A DNA stretch of 52,040 nucleotides from Myxococcota bacterium (lineage in GTDB: Bacteria; Myxococcota_A; UBA796; UBA2385), in assembly GCA_023150805.1 (NCBI GenBank), contig JAKLKF010000001.1, forward strand, positions 126,740-178,779. Direction: 5' to 3'. Position numbers and translations under genes: made by a program. Below the pieces are notes generated by a model that saw only the letters and a list, made by a program, of their open reading frames with translations, was not told the origin of the DNA and ran no database searches. This document shows, piece by piece, positions 27,728 through 36,111 of this stretch; position 1 is the first letter of the stretch; each line of letters begins with the position of its first letter.

Positions 27728-28471
27728 CTACTGGCCTCCCTCCTGCTTCTTGCCCTTGCCGCCCTGGTTCGCCGGGCGCGGGCCGCGGCGCCGGGGGTCC
27801 TTGACCTCGCTCATGAGCTGCTCGAAGCCCGGAAGGTCGCTGAAGTCCGGATCGATCACGATCTCGATCCGCCGGTTCCGGGCCTTGTTGGCGTCGCTGT
27901 TGTTGGGCACCACCTTGCGGTGCTGGGCGTAGCTGGCGGCGCTCAGCCGCTCCGCGGGGACCCCCGCCGCCGTCATCGCGTCCACCACCGACAGGGCCCG
28001 GGCCGCGCCCAGCCGCCAGTTGTCCGGGAACTCCTTGGTCGCGATGGGATCGTTGTCCGTGTGCCCCTGGATCTGCAGGTCGCGGTCCGTGCGCTTGACC
28101 AGCATCCGGCCCACCTTGACCACGGTGTCGCGCCCCTTCTCCGAAAGGGCCGCCGACCCGCTGGCGAAGAGCACGTCGCTGGCCATGCCGACGACCACCC
28201 GGCCGTCGTCCACGGTGACCTCCAGCAGCCCCTGGTCCACCAGGGGCTTGAGCTCGGCCACCAGCTCGCGGAAGGCCTGCAGCCGCCGCTGCGCCGCGGC
28301 GTCCTGGGCGGCCACGATCTGCTGCAGCCGGTCGTTCTGGGACTTCAGCTCCGACACCTGCTGCTGGCTCTGCGTGTACTGGTTCTCCAGCGTGATGTAC
28401 CTGCTCTTGGACACACAGCCCGACGAGAGCGTCAGCGCCGACAGCATCGCGACGACGAACCTGGCACGCAT
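27728..28471 (-). CDS. OmpA/MotB-family lipoprotein (Pal-like anchor with coiled coil)
   Basis: 247 residues. Lipobox LSSGC (Cys19), then a coiled-coil region (residues 25-75, ENQYTQSQQQVSELKSQNDR) and an OmpA C-terminal domain (about 88-210): FASGSAALSEKGRD, QGHTDNDPIATKEFPDNWRL, SAASYAQHRKVVPNN and RNRRIEIVIDPD, the peptidoglycan-contact motifs. It ends in a Lys/Gly/Arg-rich tail (residues 225-247). It probably tethers the outer membrane to peptidoglycan. It is divergent from rtcB with 88 bases between. Confidence 0.92.
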   Translation of the reverse strand: MRARFVVAMLSALTLSSGCVSKSRYITLENQYTQSQQQVSELKSQNDRLQQIVAAQDAAAQRRLQAFRELVAELKPLVDQGLLEVTVDDGRVVVGMASDVLFASGSAALSEKGRDTVVKVGRMLVKRTDRDLQIQGHTDNDPIATKEFPDNWRLGAARALSVVDAMTAAGVPAERLSAASYAQHRKVVPNNSDANKARNRRIEIVIDPDFSDLPGFEQLMSEVKDPRRRGPRPANQGGKGKKQEGGQ

Positions 28472-28559
28472 GAGACCTCCTGCGTTTGCGCCGGCCTAAC
28501 CGATCCCTGCGCGCCGCCGCCGCGATGCCCGCCCTCGGAGGCCCGGCTAAGCTGCGCCC

Positions 28560-29783
28560 ATGGCCGGCCACCAGACCCTCCCCGTCCCCGGCGGCGTGGA
28601 CCTCCACGCCTGGATCGACGGCGTGCCCCTCGAAGACGCGGCCCGCCGCCAGCTCGAGAACGTCGCGCGCCTGCCGGTGGTCCGCCCCCACGTCGCGGTC
28701 ATGCCCGACGTGCACTGGGGCCTGGGCGCCACCGTCGGCAGCGTCATCCCCACCGTCCAGGCCATCATCCCCGCCGCCGTCGGCGTCGACCTGGGCTGCG
28801 GCATGATGGCGGCGCGCACCAGCCTGACCGCCGCGGACCTGCCCGAGAGCCTCAAGGGCCTGCGCCGGGCCATCGAGAAGGCCGTGCCGCACGGCCGCGA
28901 CAAGGGCGGCGGCCGCGGCGACAAGGGGAGCTGGTCGGACCCGCCCCGCCCGGTGCTGAAGGCCTGGGGCACGCTGGCCACCGAGCTCGACGAGATCGCC
29001 AGCCGCCACCCCGCCGTGGGGCGCGCCAACAGCCTGATCCACCTGGGCACCCTGGGCACGGGCAACCACTTCATCGAGCTGTGCCTGGACGAGCTGGACC
29101 GCGTGTGGGTGATGCTGCACAGCGGCAGCCGCGGCGTGGGCAACCGCATCGGCACCTGGTTCATCGAGAAGGCCAAGGAGGACATGGGCGTGCACCTGCG
29201 CGCCCTGCCCGACCACGACCTGGCCTACCTGCGGGAGGGCACCCGCCTGTTCGACGACTACGTGCAGGCCGTCGACTGGGCCCAGCGCTTCGCCCGGGCC
29301 AACCGCGCGCTGATGATGGATGCGACCCTGGACGCCCTCCGGCGCACGAAGGGCATCCGCCAGTTCCAGGCGCAGGTCGAGGCGGTCGACTGCCACCACA
29401 ACTACGTGCAGCGCGAGCACCACCACGGCCAGGACCTGTGGCTGACGCGCAAGGGCGCCGTCTCCGCCCGGCAGGGTGAGCTGGGCATCATCCCCGGCAG
29501 CATGGGCACACGCTCCTACATCGTGCGGGGCAAGGGCAACGCCGAGAGCTTCCACAGCTGCAGCCACGGCGCGGGGCGCGCGATGTCCCGCAACGAGGCG
29601 AAGCGCCGCTTCTCCCTGGACGACCACGTCCAGGCCACCGCCGGGATCGAGTGTCGCAAGGACGAGGAGGTCCTGGACGAGACGCCCGGCGCCTACAAGG
29701 ACATCGACGCCGTCATGGCCGCGCAGGCCGAGCTGGTGGACGTGGTGCACACGCTCCGCCAGGTGCTCTGCGTCAAGGGGTGA
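28560..29783 (+). CDS. rtcB: RtcB-family RNA-splicing/repair ligase
   Basis: 407 residues, same as E. coli RtcB (408). All metal and nucleotide residues are visible: GVDLGCGM (Asp77, Cys80), GTGNHF (His170), LHSGSRG (His187), DCHHNY (His279/280) and FHSCSHGAGR, with His336 as the predicted guanylylated residue. RtcB joins 2',3'-cyclic phosphate or 3'-phosphate ends to 5'-OH ends using GTP and Mn2+. No Archease or RtcA/RtcR gene is visible. Instead it leads an operon with an Ig-repeat lipoprotein (3 bases on) and a DUF455/ATP-grasp protein. Confidence 0.96.
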   Translation: MAGHQTLPVPGGVDLHAWIDGVPLEDAARRQLENVARLPVVRPHVAVMPDVHWGLGATVGSVIPTVQAIIPAAVGVDLGCGMMAARTSLTAADLPESLKGLRRAIEKAVPHGRDKGGGRGDKGSWSDPPRPVLKAWGTLATELDEIASRHPAVGRANSLIHLGTLGTGNHFIELCLDELDRVWVMLHSGSRGVGNRIGTWFIEKAKEDMGVHLRALPDHDLAYLREGTRLFDDYVQAVDWAQRFARANRALMMDATLDALRRTKGIRQFQAQVEAVDCHHNYVQREHHHGQDLWLTRKGAVSARQGELGIIPGSMGTRSYIVRGKGNAESFHSCSHGAGRAMSRNEAKRRFSLDDHVQATAGIECRKDEEVLDETPGAYKDIDAVMAAQAELVDVVHTLRQVLCVKG

Positions 29784-29786
29784 ACC

Positions 29787-32300
29787 GTGAACCATCGCCA
29801 GCTCCTCGCCTCGCCCGCCCTGCTGATCGTCCTGCTGGGCCTGGCCGCACCCGGCTGCAACGACAGCAAGGTCACCAGCTTCAACACCGCGCCCTCGGCG
29901 CTCATCTCCTACCCCTCGGACGGCCAGGCGCTGGCCGAGGGGCAGGTGGTGGCCCTGGAGGGCGTGGTCGGCGACGACGACAGCCCGCCCTCGGACCTGA
30001 CGACCACCTGGCGGATCGACGGGGTGGACGCCTGCGCGCCCGCGCCCGCCGACGAGGACGGTGGCACCCGCTGCGAGGTGACGCTGCCCGTCGGCAGCCA
30101 CGAGCTGTCCCTGGTGGTCGAGGATCCGGGCGGCCAGGCCGCGCAGGACACGGTCACCGTCACGGTCGAGCAGACGGCCCCGCCCTCGGCGGTGATCACC
30201 TCCCCCGAGGACGACGCCGTGGTCGTCGCCGGCGAGCTGGTGGCCCTGCAGGGCCAGGTGGCCGATCTCGAGGACGGCGCCAGCGAGCTGACCGCGTGGT
30301 GGACGGTGGACGGTGTGACCCTGGACGTGCCCGTCACCGTCGACAGCGACGGAGACGTCACCGCCAGCACCACCTTCACCGAGGCCGCGTCGCACACGCT
30401 GAGCCTGCAGGTCGAGGACAGCGACGGCAAGACCGCCAGCGCCACCATCACCCTGACGGTGCAGGCCGCGCCCGGCTCGCCCTCCTGCGAGATCCTGTCG
30501 CCCGCCAGCGGCGCCGTGGTCTCCGTGGACGACGGCGTCGACCTGCAGGCCACCGCGTCCGACCCCGACCAGGCGCCCGAGACCCTGTCCGTCGCCTGGA
30601 GCAGCGACATCGACGGCGCCCTGGGCAGCAGCACCCCCAGCAGCGCGGGCGCCATCGCCTTCTCCCCCACGCTCAGCCAGGCCGATCACACCCTGAGCAT
30701 GGTGGTCACCGACGCCACCGGCCTGACCTGCAGCGACTACGTCACGGTCGTGGTCGACGAGGCGCCTTCCGTCGAGATCACCTCGCCCGCCGGCGGCACC
30801 CTGGTCCAGCAGGGCGCCGAGGTCACCGTCTCGGTCCGCGCCGTCGACGAGCGCGACCCAGAGACGGAGCTGGTGGTCACCCTGGAGAGCGACCTGGACG
30901 GCGACCTGGCCAGCGGCCGCCCCGCCAGCGACGGCGACCTGGAGCTGCCCGTCACGCTGGGCGCCGGCACCCACACGCTGACCGTGCTGGCCACCGACAG
31001 CAACGGCTTCACCGCCACCGACAGCCTGACGATGACCGTGAACGGTGCGCCCTCGACCCCGGTGGTGGACATCGACCCCTCCGGCCCCAGGACCGACGAC
31101 GCCCTGACCGCCTCGCTCTCCACCGCCTCGGTCGACCCGGAGGGGGACGCCGTCAGCTACACCTGGTCCTGGACGAAGGACGGCGCCTCGACCAGCTACA
31201 GCTCGACCACGGTCCCGGCCTCGGCCACCGCCAAGGGCGAGCTGTGGGAGGTGACCGTGGTCGCCCGCGACGGCGACGGTGGACAGAGCGGCGAGGCCAG
31301 CGCCCGCGTCACCATCCAGGACACGGCCCCGGCGTTGACCAGCCTGTCGCTCACCCCTTCCCGGGCGACCGTCGAGGACGACCTGTCCGCCAACGCCGCC
31401 GGAAGCGACGTGGACGGTGACACGGTGAGCTTCCGCTACGCCTGGACGGTGGACGGTGTGGCCATCCCCGAGTCCGACGCCCGGCTGTCCAGCGGCTACG
31501 CCAAGGGGGACGTGGTGACGGTGACGGTCACCCCCATCGCCGACGGCGGCGAGGGAGAGCCCGACACCGCCTCCCTCACCATCGACAACGCGGCCCCCGG
31601 CGCCCCCGTCGTCGACGTCAGCCCCGAGGAGCCCTACGCCGAGGAGGACGCGCTCACCTGCGAGATCGAGGTCGCCTCCTCCGACCCCGACGGCGACGCC
31701 GTGTCCTACGAGGTGACCTGGACGGTCGACGGCGTCGACGCCGGCGTCACCGGCTACACGGTGGAGCGCGACGACATCGCGCCCGGCGAGCTGTGGGTCT
31801 GCACGGTCACCCCCAGCGACGGCGAGGACGAGGGACCCTCGGCCTCGGCCAGCGTCACCGTCCTGGGCGACCCCGTGGACTACGCCCACCTCCAGTACCC
31901 GTGCAGCCTGGACCTGGCGCCGGGGGCCGACGCGGACGTCTACGGCTGGGTCTACAAGACGGGCGTGACCGGCGGCGCGGGGGCGGGGCCCGGCATCAGC
32001 AGCCAGGTCGGCTACGGCGACCCCTCCGACGACCCCAGCGACGACGGCAGCACCTGGACCTGGTTCGACGGCGCGTACTTCGCCGACAAGGACGGCCTGG
32101 CCCCCGGCGACCTGGCCAACGATGAGCACCTGGCGGTGCTCGTCGCGCCGGCCTCCGCCGGCACCTACGCCTACGCCTTCCGCTTCTCCACCGACGACGG
32201 GGCGAGCTGGATCTACGGCGATCTGGGCGAGGACTGCGGCGGCCTGGGCACCGTGGACGGCTTCGACGTGGCGGACGCCGGCGTCCTGACGGTGGACTGA
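29787..32300 (+). CDS. Lipoprotein with tandem Ig/PKD-like repeats
   Basis: 837 residues. Start GTG 29787 lies 3 bases after the rtcB stop. Lipobox AAPGC (Cys24). Six to seven beta-sandwich repeats of about 95 residues follow, with recurring phrases such as ITSPxxGxxVxxGxxVxLxA and TLSLxVxDSDGxTA, typical of bacterial Ig/PKD modules. The last 140 residues form another domain (VYGWVYKTGVTGGAGAGPG, then SQVGYGD and TYAYAFRFSTDDGASW) seen at the end of other secreted Myxococcota proteins. It is probably a long surface stalk. There is no obvious functional link with the RNA ligase. Confidence 0.85.
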   Translation: MNHRQLLASPALLIVLLGLAAPGCNDSKVTSFNTAPSALISYPSDGQALAEGQVVALEGVVGDDDSPPSDLTTTWRIDGVDACAPAPADEDGGTRCEVTLPVGSHELSLVVEDPGGQAAQDTVTVTVEQTAPPSAVITSPEDDAVVVAGELVALQGQVADLEDGASELTAWWTVDGVTLDVPVTVDSDGDVTASTTFTEAASHTLSLQVEDSDGKTASATITLTVQAAPGSPSCEILSPASGAVVSVDDGVDLQATASDPDQAPETLSVAWSSDIDGALGSSTPSSAGAIAFSPTLSQADHTLSMVVTDATGLTCSDYVTVVVDEAPSVEITSPAGGTLVQQGAEVTVSVRAVDERDPETELVVTLESDLDGDLASGRPASDGDLELPVTLGAGTHTLTVLATDSNGFTATDSLTMTVNGAPSTPVVDIDPSGPRTDDALTASLSTASVDPEGDAVSYTWSWTKDGASTSYSSTTVPASATAKGELWEVTVVARDGDGGQSGEASARVTIQDTAPALTSLSLTPSRATVEDDLSANAAGSDVDGDTVSFRYAWTVDGVAIPESDARLSSGYAKGDVVTVTVTPIADGGEGEPDTASLTIDNAAPGAPVVDVSPEEPYAEEDALTCEIEVASSDPDGDAVSYEVTWTVDGVDAGVTGYTVERDDIAPGELWVCTVTPSDGEDEGPSASASVTVLGDPVDYAHLQYPCSLDLAPGADADVYGWVYKTGVTGGAGAGPGISSQVGYGDPSDDPSDDGSTWTWFDGAYFADKDGLAPGDLANDEHLAVLVAPASAGTYAYAFRFSTDDGASWIYGDLGEDCGGLGTVDGFDVADAGVLTVD

Positions 32301-32303
32301 TCG

Positions 32304-34202
32304 GTGCGCGTGCAGGACTGGGCCCGGGGCCTGCTGCTGGGCGACCGGCTGGAGGACAAGCTGTCCTGGCCCCAGGCGCTGGACCTGGACGCCACGGGCC
32401 CCGCCCTGGTCGGTCCCCCCGCCGCCCCCGGGCGCCCCGCGGCCTGGGCCTTCTCCGCCGAGCGCCAGCCCTTCCCGGCCCTGTCCGAGCTGTCCGATCC
32501 GCGGGCCCGCGGGCGGATGCTGCACGTCTTCGCCAACCACGAGCTGCTCGCCATCGAGCTGCTGGCCCTGGGCCTGCTGCGCTTCCCCGACGCGCCCCGC
32601 CGCTTCCGCCAGGGCCTGGTCGCGACCATCCGCGACGAGCAGGTCCACCTCTCGCTGTACCTGGAGCGCATGGCGGCCCTGGGCGTGTCGCAAGGCCAGG
32701 TGCCGGTCCACTCCTTCTTCTGGGACTGCGTGGCCGACGTGCCCACGCCGCTGGACCTGTGCGTGCGCCTGGGGCTGACCTTCGAGCAGGCCAACCTGGA
32801 CTGGTGCATCCACTACGGCGCCGCCTTGCGACAGGTCGGAGATGAACAGACCGCCGCGGTCATGGACCGCGTGCTCGACGACGAGATCGGCCATGTGCAG
32901 CACGGCCTGCACTGGTTCCGGCGGTGGAAGGACCCGGGACAGAGCGACTGGGACGCCTTCGTCTCCCTCGTGTCGCTGCCGCTGTCGCCCTCGCGGGCGC
33001 GGGGGCCCTTCGTCGACCGCGGTGTCCGGGCGCGCGCCGGCCTGGACGAGGACTTCGTCGACCACCTGGAGGTCTGGTCGCGCAGCAAGGGGCGCCCCCC
33101 CACCGTCTGGGCCTTCAACCCCGACTGCGAGGCCGAGGTGCGCGACCCGGCCCACCGCTCCGCGCCCGCCGTCGCCGCCCTGGAGCGCGATCTCGCCGCC
33201 CTGCCCTGGGTGCTCGCGGCCCCCCACGACGTCGTGCTGGTGCCCCGCCTGCCCTCGCTGCCCTGGCTGCGCCACCTGCGGGAGGCGGGCTTCCAGCCGC
33301 CCGAGCTGGCCGCCGAGGTCGGTGACCGCGTCGTGGGCGGGCTGTCCCCGTGGGGCTGGTCGCCGCGGATGGCCGCCCGCCTGGGCCCGCTGGTCTCCGC
33401 CCTCCCGTCCCTGCCCGACCCCGCCGCCTTCCGCAAGGACCTGGCCGCGCGCCTGGCGCCGCCCCCGCTGGGTGGGACCGCCTGTTCCACGTGGAGCGAG
33501 GTCGAGCGGGCGGCCGAGGAGCTGGCCTCCCGGGGCTTCTCGCCCGCGGTGAAGCCCGTGCTGTCCACCGCCGGCCAGGGCATCCTGCGCCGGGTGGAGC
33601 AGCAGGCCGTGCTGCGCCTGCTGGCGACGCAGCCCGCCGTGCTGGTGGTGCCCTGGCTGCCCCGCGAGCTGGACCTGTCCCTGCACCTGGACCTGGAAGG
33701 CGGGCGGGCGCGCCCGCGGGGCTTCACGGTCTTCCAGACCACCGAGGGCGGCTCCTGGCGCCGCAGCCTGGCCAGCCCGCCGGACCTGGGTACCTCCGGC
33801 GAGCTGCTGCGCTTCCTGCACGGCCAGCACCCCCGCGGGATGCCGGGGCTGGCGGCGCAGGTGGCCGACCGGGTCGCGGCGCTGCTCTCACCCCTGGGCG
33901 TGCGCGGACCGGTGGGAGTCGACATGCTGGTGGGCCGCCTGCCCGACGGCCAGCGGGTGCTGCACCCGGTGGTCGAGCTGAACCCGCGGTGGACGATGGG
34001 GCGGGTGGCGCTGGCGCTGCGCCCCCGCCTGGCCCCGGGGTGCGTCGCCTGGCTCTCCCTGGTCCGCGAGCCCGTGGGCGCGCTGCAGGCGCTGGACCGG
34101 GACGACAAGGGCCGCCTGCGCGCGGGCCGGCTGTGGCTGACCGATCCCGCTGGCGCCGCGATCGCGGCCGTCCTCGACGTCGAGCCGCCCGGCAGCCGCT
34201 GA
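32304..34202 (+). CDS. DUF455 ferritin-like domain fused to ATP-grasp domain
   Basis: 632 residues. Residues about 60-210 are a DUF455 ferritin-like four-helix unit with di-iron motifs: Glu80/Glu85 (ANHELLAIE), E112-QV-H115, Glu161 and E194-IG-H197. Residues about 265-632 look like a pre-ATP-grasp plus ATP-grasp domain: VKPVLSTAGQGI with Lys417, VVPWLPRELDLSLHLD as the hinge and acidic segment, VGVDMLVG with Asp540 and VVELNPRWTMG with Glu559, Asn560 and Arg562 as Mg-ATP ligands. ATP-grasp enzymes ligate carboxylates to amines or thiols; DUF455 relatives oxidise or hydroxylate. One polypeptide may thus couple oxidation and ligation. GTG start 32304 is 3 bases after the lipoprotein stop; cytoplasmic, no signal. 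Confidence 0.82.
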   Translation: MRVQDWARGLLLGDRLEDKLSWPQALDLDATGPALVGPPAAPGRPAAWAFSAERQPFPALSELSDPRARGRMLHVFANHELLAIELLALGLLRFPDAPRRFRQGLVATIRDEQVHLSLYLERMAALGVSQGQVPVHSFFWDCVADVPTPLDLCVRLGLTFEQANLDWCIHYGAALRQVGDEQTAAVMDRVLDDEIGHVQHGLHWFRRWKDPGQSDWDAFVSLVSLPLSPSRARGPFVDRGVRARAGLDEDFVDHLEVWSRSKGRPPTVWAFNPDCEAEVRDPAHRSAPAVAALERDLAALPWVLAAPHDVVLVPRLPSLPWLRHLREAGFQPPELAAEVGDRVVGGLSPWGWSPRMAARLGPLVSALPSLPDPAAFRKDLAARLAPPPLGGTACSTWSEVERAAEELASRGFSPAVKPVLSTAGQGILRRVEQQAVLRLLATQPAVLVVPWLPRELDLSLHLDLEGGRARPRGFTVFQTTEGGSWRRSLASPPDLGTSGELLRFLHGQHPRGMPGLAAQVADRVAALLSPLGVRGPVGVDMLVGRLPDGQRVLHPVVELNPRWTMGRVALALRPRLAPGCVAWLSLVREPVGALQALDRDDKGRLRAGRLWLTDPAGAAIAAVLDVEPPGSR

Positions 34203-34244
34203 GCGGCACGGGCAGGGCGTCGCGCCGACGACGGTGACCGGCGC

Positions 34245-34260
34245 GTGACATGCCGTTGCA
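34245..34260 (+). promoter_or_regulatory. Promoter-region motif shared with the kinase gene upstream region
   Basis: GTGACATGCCGTTGCA lies 90 bases before the first gene of the surface-system operon. The same 16 bases with one change occur at 49868-49883, 68 bases before the kinase start and in the same orientation. It resembles a sigma-54 -24/-12 element (TGACAT...TTGCA), but the GA/GC spacing is one base short and the first G pair is GA. Confidence 0.3.
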
Positions 34261-34349
34261 TCTGCGAGGGGGAGGTTCGGCGGAGCGATCCGAAAGGGGC
34301 GGTGTGCTTCTCGTCGGGGGCAGCACAAACCACCAAGAAGGAGCCGCGA

Positions 34350-34805
34350 ATGCGCAAGACCCTCTCCGCCATCTTCGCGATGGCCCTCCTGTCCTCCCCC
34401 GCCCTGGCCTCGGACACGGCCAACCACACGGTGACCGTCACCGTCGCCGCGGTCAACGAGGTCGCCATCACGGGCGGCAACGTCGCGCTGAACATCGGCT
34501 CGACCTACGCGGCCAGCGACGCCACCACCGCCGACCTGAGCTGGTCGACCAACGAGTCGGGCAAGAAGATCACCGTGGTCTCGAGCCTGTCCTCGATCAC
34601 CTACCCCCTGGTGGTCACCGCGACCTCGGTCAGCGGCGGCACCTCGGCCGGCGCCGTCACCGTCAGCGACGTCGCCCAGGACCTGGTCACCGGCATCTCG
34701 CTCACCGACGGCACCGCCGACCTGTCCTACAGCGCCAGCGCGACGGCGGGCGACGGCACGGGCGTCGAGGCCCACACCGTCACCTACACCATCCTCGCGA
34801 GCTGA
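34350..34805 (+). CDS. Small exported beta-rich protein, candidate major subunit of a surface structure
   Basis: 151 residues. ATG 34350 follows AAGAAGGAG, the strongest ribosome site in the window, suggesting high expression. The signal peptide is cut after SPALA-S (about residue 20). The mature part is Thr/Ser/Val-rich, has no Cys, and consists of beta strands: NHTVTVTVAAVNEVAITGG, WSTNESGKKITVVSSL and a C-terminal AHTVTYTILAS. The start and end strands recall WxL-type or fimbrial-subunit domains, in which terminal strands pair between subunits; this is resemblance, not a family match. First gene of the tight operon with a chaperone-like and a large outer-membrane protein. Confidence 0.78.
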   Translation: MRKTLSAIFAMALLSSPALASDTANHTVTVTVAAVNEVAITGGNVALNIGSTYAASDATTADLSWSTNESGKKITVVSSLSSITYPLVVTATSVSGGTSAGAVTVSDVAQDLVTGISLTDGTADLSYSASATAGDGTGVEAHTVTYTILAS

Positions 34806-34815
34806 CGAGGACGCT

Positions 34816-35310
34816 GTGCGCCACGACGTCCGCCGGGTCCCGGCCCTGGTCGCGCTGGCCCTGACGCTCGGCGTCAGCCTGCCCGCCCAGGCCATGGACC
34901 TGGCGGCGTCGGGGAGCTTCAGCCTGGGGATCGACGCCAGCGATCTCACATCGGGCGCTGGCAGCGAGCTGCAGGACAGCCACGACAGCGGCACCGGCGC
35001 GATCGCCCTCCAGGTCAGCGCCACCAGCGGCAGCACCGACGCGTGGCGGATCGACATCCGTCGCGCCAGCTCCGGCTGGGACCCGGACCTGCGCCTGTGG
35101 GCCCGCCGCACCGGCGACGGAAGCGGCGACGGCAGCATCGCGGGCGGCGCCTCCTGGCAGGAGATCGGGACCACCGACTCCACCTTCTTCAGCGGCGAGG
35201 GCGACCGGTCGAGCATCACCGTCCAGGTCCGGATCACCGGGGTGTCCCTCGCCATCTCGCCCGACTCCTTCCTCTCCACCGTCCACTACACCCTCGTGGA
35301 CACCCTGTGA
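34816..35310 (+). CDS. Exported beta-rich protein, candidate second subunit
   Basis: 164 residues. Start GTG 34816 follows GAGG, 10 bases after the previous stop. Signal peptide to about residue 26 (SLPAQA-M). The mature chain is beta-rich and Cys-free: FSLGIDASDLTSGAGSELQD, WRIDIRRASSGWDPDLRLWA, SSITVQVRITGVSLAI, and a C-terminal STVHYTLVDTL that parallels the HTVTYTILAS end of the gene before it. Similar size and matching terminal strand suggest the two are related subunits or a subunit and an adaptor. The family is not recognised. Confidence 0.75.
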   Translation: MRHDVRRVPALVALALTLGVSLPAQAMDLAASGSFSLGIDASDLTSGAGSELQDSHDSGTGAIALQVSATSGSTDAWRIDIRRASSGWDPDLRLWARRTGDGSGDGSIAGGASWQEIGTTDSTFFSGEGDRSSITVQVRITGVSLAISPDSFLSTVHYTLVDTL

Positions 35311-35313
35311 CCC

Positions 35314-36111
35314 ATGCCCGCCACGCTGCTCGCCCTGCTGCTCACCTCCGTCCACGTCGCGGCCGCGGCCGAGATCAGCGTCGTCGGCAGCCTGGTCCGG
35401 GAGGCCGCGCTGGACCCGGGGGAACGGACCGAGGGTGTGATCCTGGTCCGCAACAACGACGACATCCCCCGTGAGATCGTCGTCCACCAGTCCGACTACC
35501 TCTTCCACGCCGACGGACGGAACGACTTCGCCCCGGCCGGCAGCCTCTCGCGCTCCAACGCCGACTGGGTGAGCTTCAACCCTGCGCAGGTGATGGTGCC
35601 GCCGCACGAGACGGTGCCGGTGTACTACGCCATCCAGGCGCCCGACCAGGCCCTGTCGGGCAGCTACTGGAGCCTGCTGCTGGTCGAGGCCCTGCCCCTC
35701 CCCACCCCCGACGAGCTGCCCCAGCTCGGCCGCGGCGTGCAGATCCAGACAGTCGTCCGCTACGGCGTCGAGCTGATCTCCGACCTGGGCGGAGAGGCCG
35801 ACGGCCTGCTGGCCTTCGAGTCCGTCGCCCTGCGCCGGGAGGATGGACGGACCCTGCTGGCGCTCGACGTCGCCAACAAGGGCGAGCTGCAGGCCCGGCC
35901 CCGGGTCTGGATCGACCTGTTCGGCGCCGACGGCGCGTCTGCCGGCCGCGTCACGGCCGACCAGGACTCCCGCCTGCTCCCGGGATGCTCCACCCGCTTC
36001 CTGCTCGATCTGTCCACGTTGCCCCCGGCCTCCTACACTGGCCTGGCCATCGCCGACGCCGGCGGGGACATGGTCTTCGGCGCCGACTACCAGCTCGACC
36101 TGCGGCCGTGA
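35314..36111 (+). CDS. Periplasmic PapD/DUF916-like chaperone candidate
   Basis: 265 residues. ATG 35314, 3 bases after the previous stop. Signal peptide about 1-19 (LLTSVHVAAAA-E). Residues 20-130 form an Ig-like domain with the chaperone-style phrase LDPGERTEGVILVRNNDDIP and VSFNPAQVMVPPHETVPVYY, strongly reminiscent of PapD (the xxPxxxxxV...VP pattern) and of the DUF916 partner of Gram-positive WxL proteins. A second Ig-like domain (about 150-265) has LLALDVANKGELQARPRVWI. It would hold subunits in the periplasm and deliver them to the outer-membrane protein encoded next, whose start overlaps its stop (GTGA). Confidence 0.75.
   Translation: MPATLLALLLTSVHVAAAAEISVVGSLVREAALDPGERTEGVILVRNNDDIPREIVVHQSDYLFHADGRNDFAPAGSLSRSNADWVSFNPAQVMVPPHETVPVYYAIQAPDQALSGSYWSLLLVEALPLPTPDELPQLGRGVQIQTVVRYGVELISDLGGEADGLLAFESVALRREDGRTLLALDVANKGELQARPRVWIDLFGADGASAGRVTADQDSRLLPGCSTRFLLDLSTLPPASYTGLAIADAGGDMVFGADYQLDLRP

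Noticed and set aside
27084..33830. Open frame of more than 2200 codons on the minus strand antisense to rtcB and its neighbours
   Set aside because: In DNA this GC-rich, the frame opposite a real gene rarely meets stops. The product is low-complexity Gly/Arg/Val/His with no domain, while the opposite strand encodes clear families.
34245..34260. A firm sigma-54 promoter call
   Set aside because: The first conserved GG is GA and the distance to GC is nine rather than ten bases, so it was kept only as a shared motif.
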